A DNA stretch of 6,523 bases, taken from the NCBI GenBank assembly GCA_017881985.1, contig JADGQH010000194.1, forward strand, positions 1 through 6,523. Direction: 5' to 3'. Each line of letters starts with the position of its first letter. The first letter of the stretch is position 1. The position numbers and the translations under genes were made by a program. The stretch comes from Chloroflexota bacterium (GTDB lineage: Bacteria; Chloroflexota; Limnocylindria; Limnocylindrales; CSP1-4). The notes below the pieces were generated by a model. It had not been told where the DNA came from, did not search any database, and was given only the letters and a program-made list of their open reading frames with translations. This document shows positions 6,078-6,523 of the stretch, piece by piece.

Positions 6078-6523
6078 ATGGGCGACAACATCCTCGGGCG
6101 GATCGGGAACCTGGTCAGGGCCAACGTCAACGCGCTGATCGACGGCGCCGAAGACCCGGAGAAGATGCTGGACCAGCTGGTCCGGGATTACACGAACAAT
6201 ATCGCGGAGGCGGAGCAGGCCGTCGCGCAGACGATCGGCAACCTCCGCCTCGCCGAGGATGACGCCAGCACGGCGCAGGCCGGCGTCGCCGAGTGGGGCG
6301 GCAAGGCACTCGCCGCGTCACACAAGGCCGACGAGCTCCGGGCAGCCGGCAACACGGCCGAGGCCGACCGGTTCGACAACCTCGCCAAGGTCGCGCTCAA
6401 GCGCCAGATCGGCTTCGAGGATCAGGCCAAGAGCCTCGCGACGCAGATCGCGAGCCAGACCGAGCTCACGAACAAGCTCAAGGATGGCCTCAACGGGATG
6501 CGCGCGAAGCGCGAGGAGCTGGT
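6078..6523 (+). CDS. pspA: PspA/IM30 family protein, N-terminal part; 3' end cut by window edge
   Basis: This is a peripheral membrane protein of the PspA/IM30/Vipp1 (ESCRT-III-like) family. Such proteins oligomerise on the inner face of the cytoplasmic membrane and help keep it intact under envelope stress. 148 complete codons are visible. The start MGDNILGRIGNLVRANVNAL gives the amphipathic membrane-binding helix 0, then the family signature EDPEKMLDQLVRD spans residues 25-37. Long charged, Ala- and Gln-rich helices follow (44-62, a second from about 65, and 94-148), including the hairpin arms and the LKDGLNGMRAKREEL region. Family members usually run 220-260 residues, so about a third is missing. 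MGDN replaces the more common MGIF start. ATG at 6078 has a good Shine-Dalgarno. It follows the TPM gene on the same strand at 106 bases, so the two may share an operon or pspA may have its own promoter. Confidence 0.95.
   Translation, partial: MGDNILGRIGNLVRANVNALIDGAEDPEKMLDQLVRDYTNNIAEAEQAVAQTIGNLRLAEDDASTAQAGVAEWGGKALAASHKADELRAAGNTAEADRFDNLAKVALKRQIGFEDQAKSLATQIASQTELTNKLKDGLNGMRAKREEL

Overview
The window is GC-rich bacterial DNA (visibly around 70% GC, with strong third-position G/C preference). It holds two divergent gene sets around a 317-base spacer. High GC, long antisense shadow frames and the TPM/PspA pair suit an actinobacterium or a high-GC Chloroflexota lineage. No rRNA or other taxonomic marker is present, so this placement is only an inference.

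Left part, minus strand (3497 down to the left edge): three genes for a 2-oxoacid dehydrogenase complex in the order E3 (dihydrolipoyl dehydrogenase), E1-alpha, E1-beta. The order and the sequence details (GGTCLHRGC redox motif in E3, GEG...NN thiamine diphosphate motif and HSSDD loop in E1-alpha, RLAGPE-type C-terminus in E1-beta) resemble the branched-chain 2-oxoacid dehydrogenase (bkd) operon of Bacillus: lpdV-bkdAA-bkdAB-bkdB. E1-alpha and E1-beta share one base (TGATG), which points to translational coupling. E1-beta runs off the left edge after 301 codons. An E2 acyltransferase gene would be expected just beyond it. Together these subunits would oxidatively decarboxylate branched-chain 2-oxoacids to acyl-CoAs and reoxidise the E2 lipoyl arm with NAD+.

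Middle (3498-3814): a divergent spacer with a good Shine-Dalgarno for the E3 gene, a 9-bp imperfect hairpin and no convincing gene.

Right part, plus strand (3815 to the right edge): a large membrane protein followed after 106 bases by a pspA/IM30 gene cut by the right edge. The membrane protein has a signal peptide, a divergent TPM domain, one transmembrane helix, about 385 residues of Ala-rich coiled coil, a glycine-zipper hydrophobic segment and a Gly-rich tail ending in GGGRW. The pair looks like an envelope or membrane-stress module. The most interesting part of the window is the unusual C-terminal half of the TPM protein beside PspA. I see no mobile element, CRISPR array, tRNA or rRNA.
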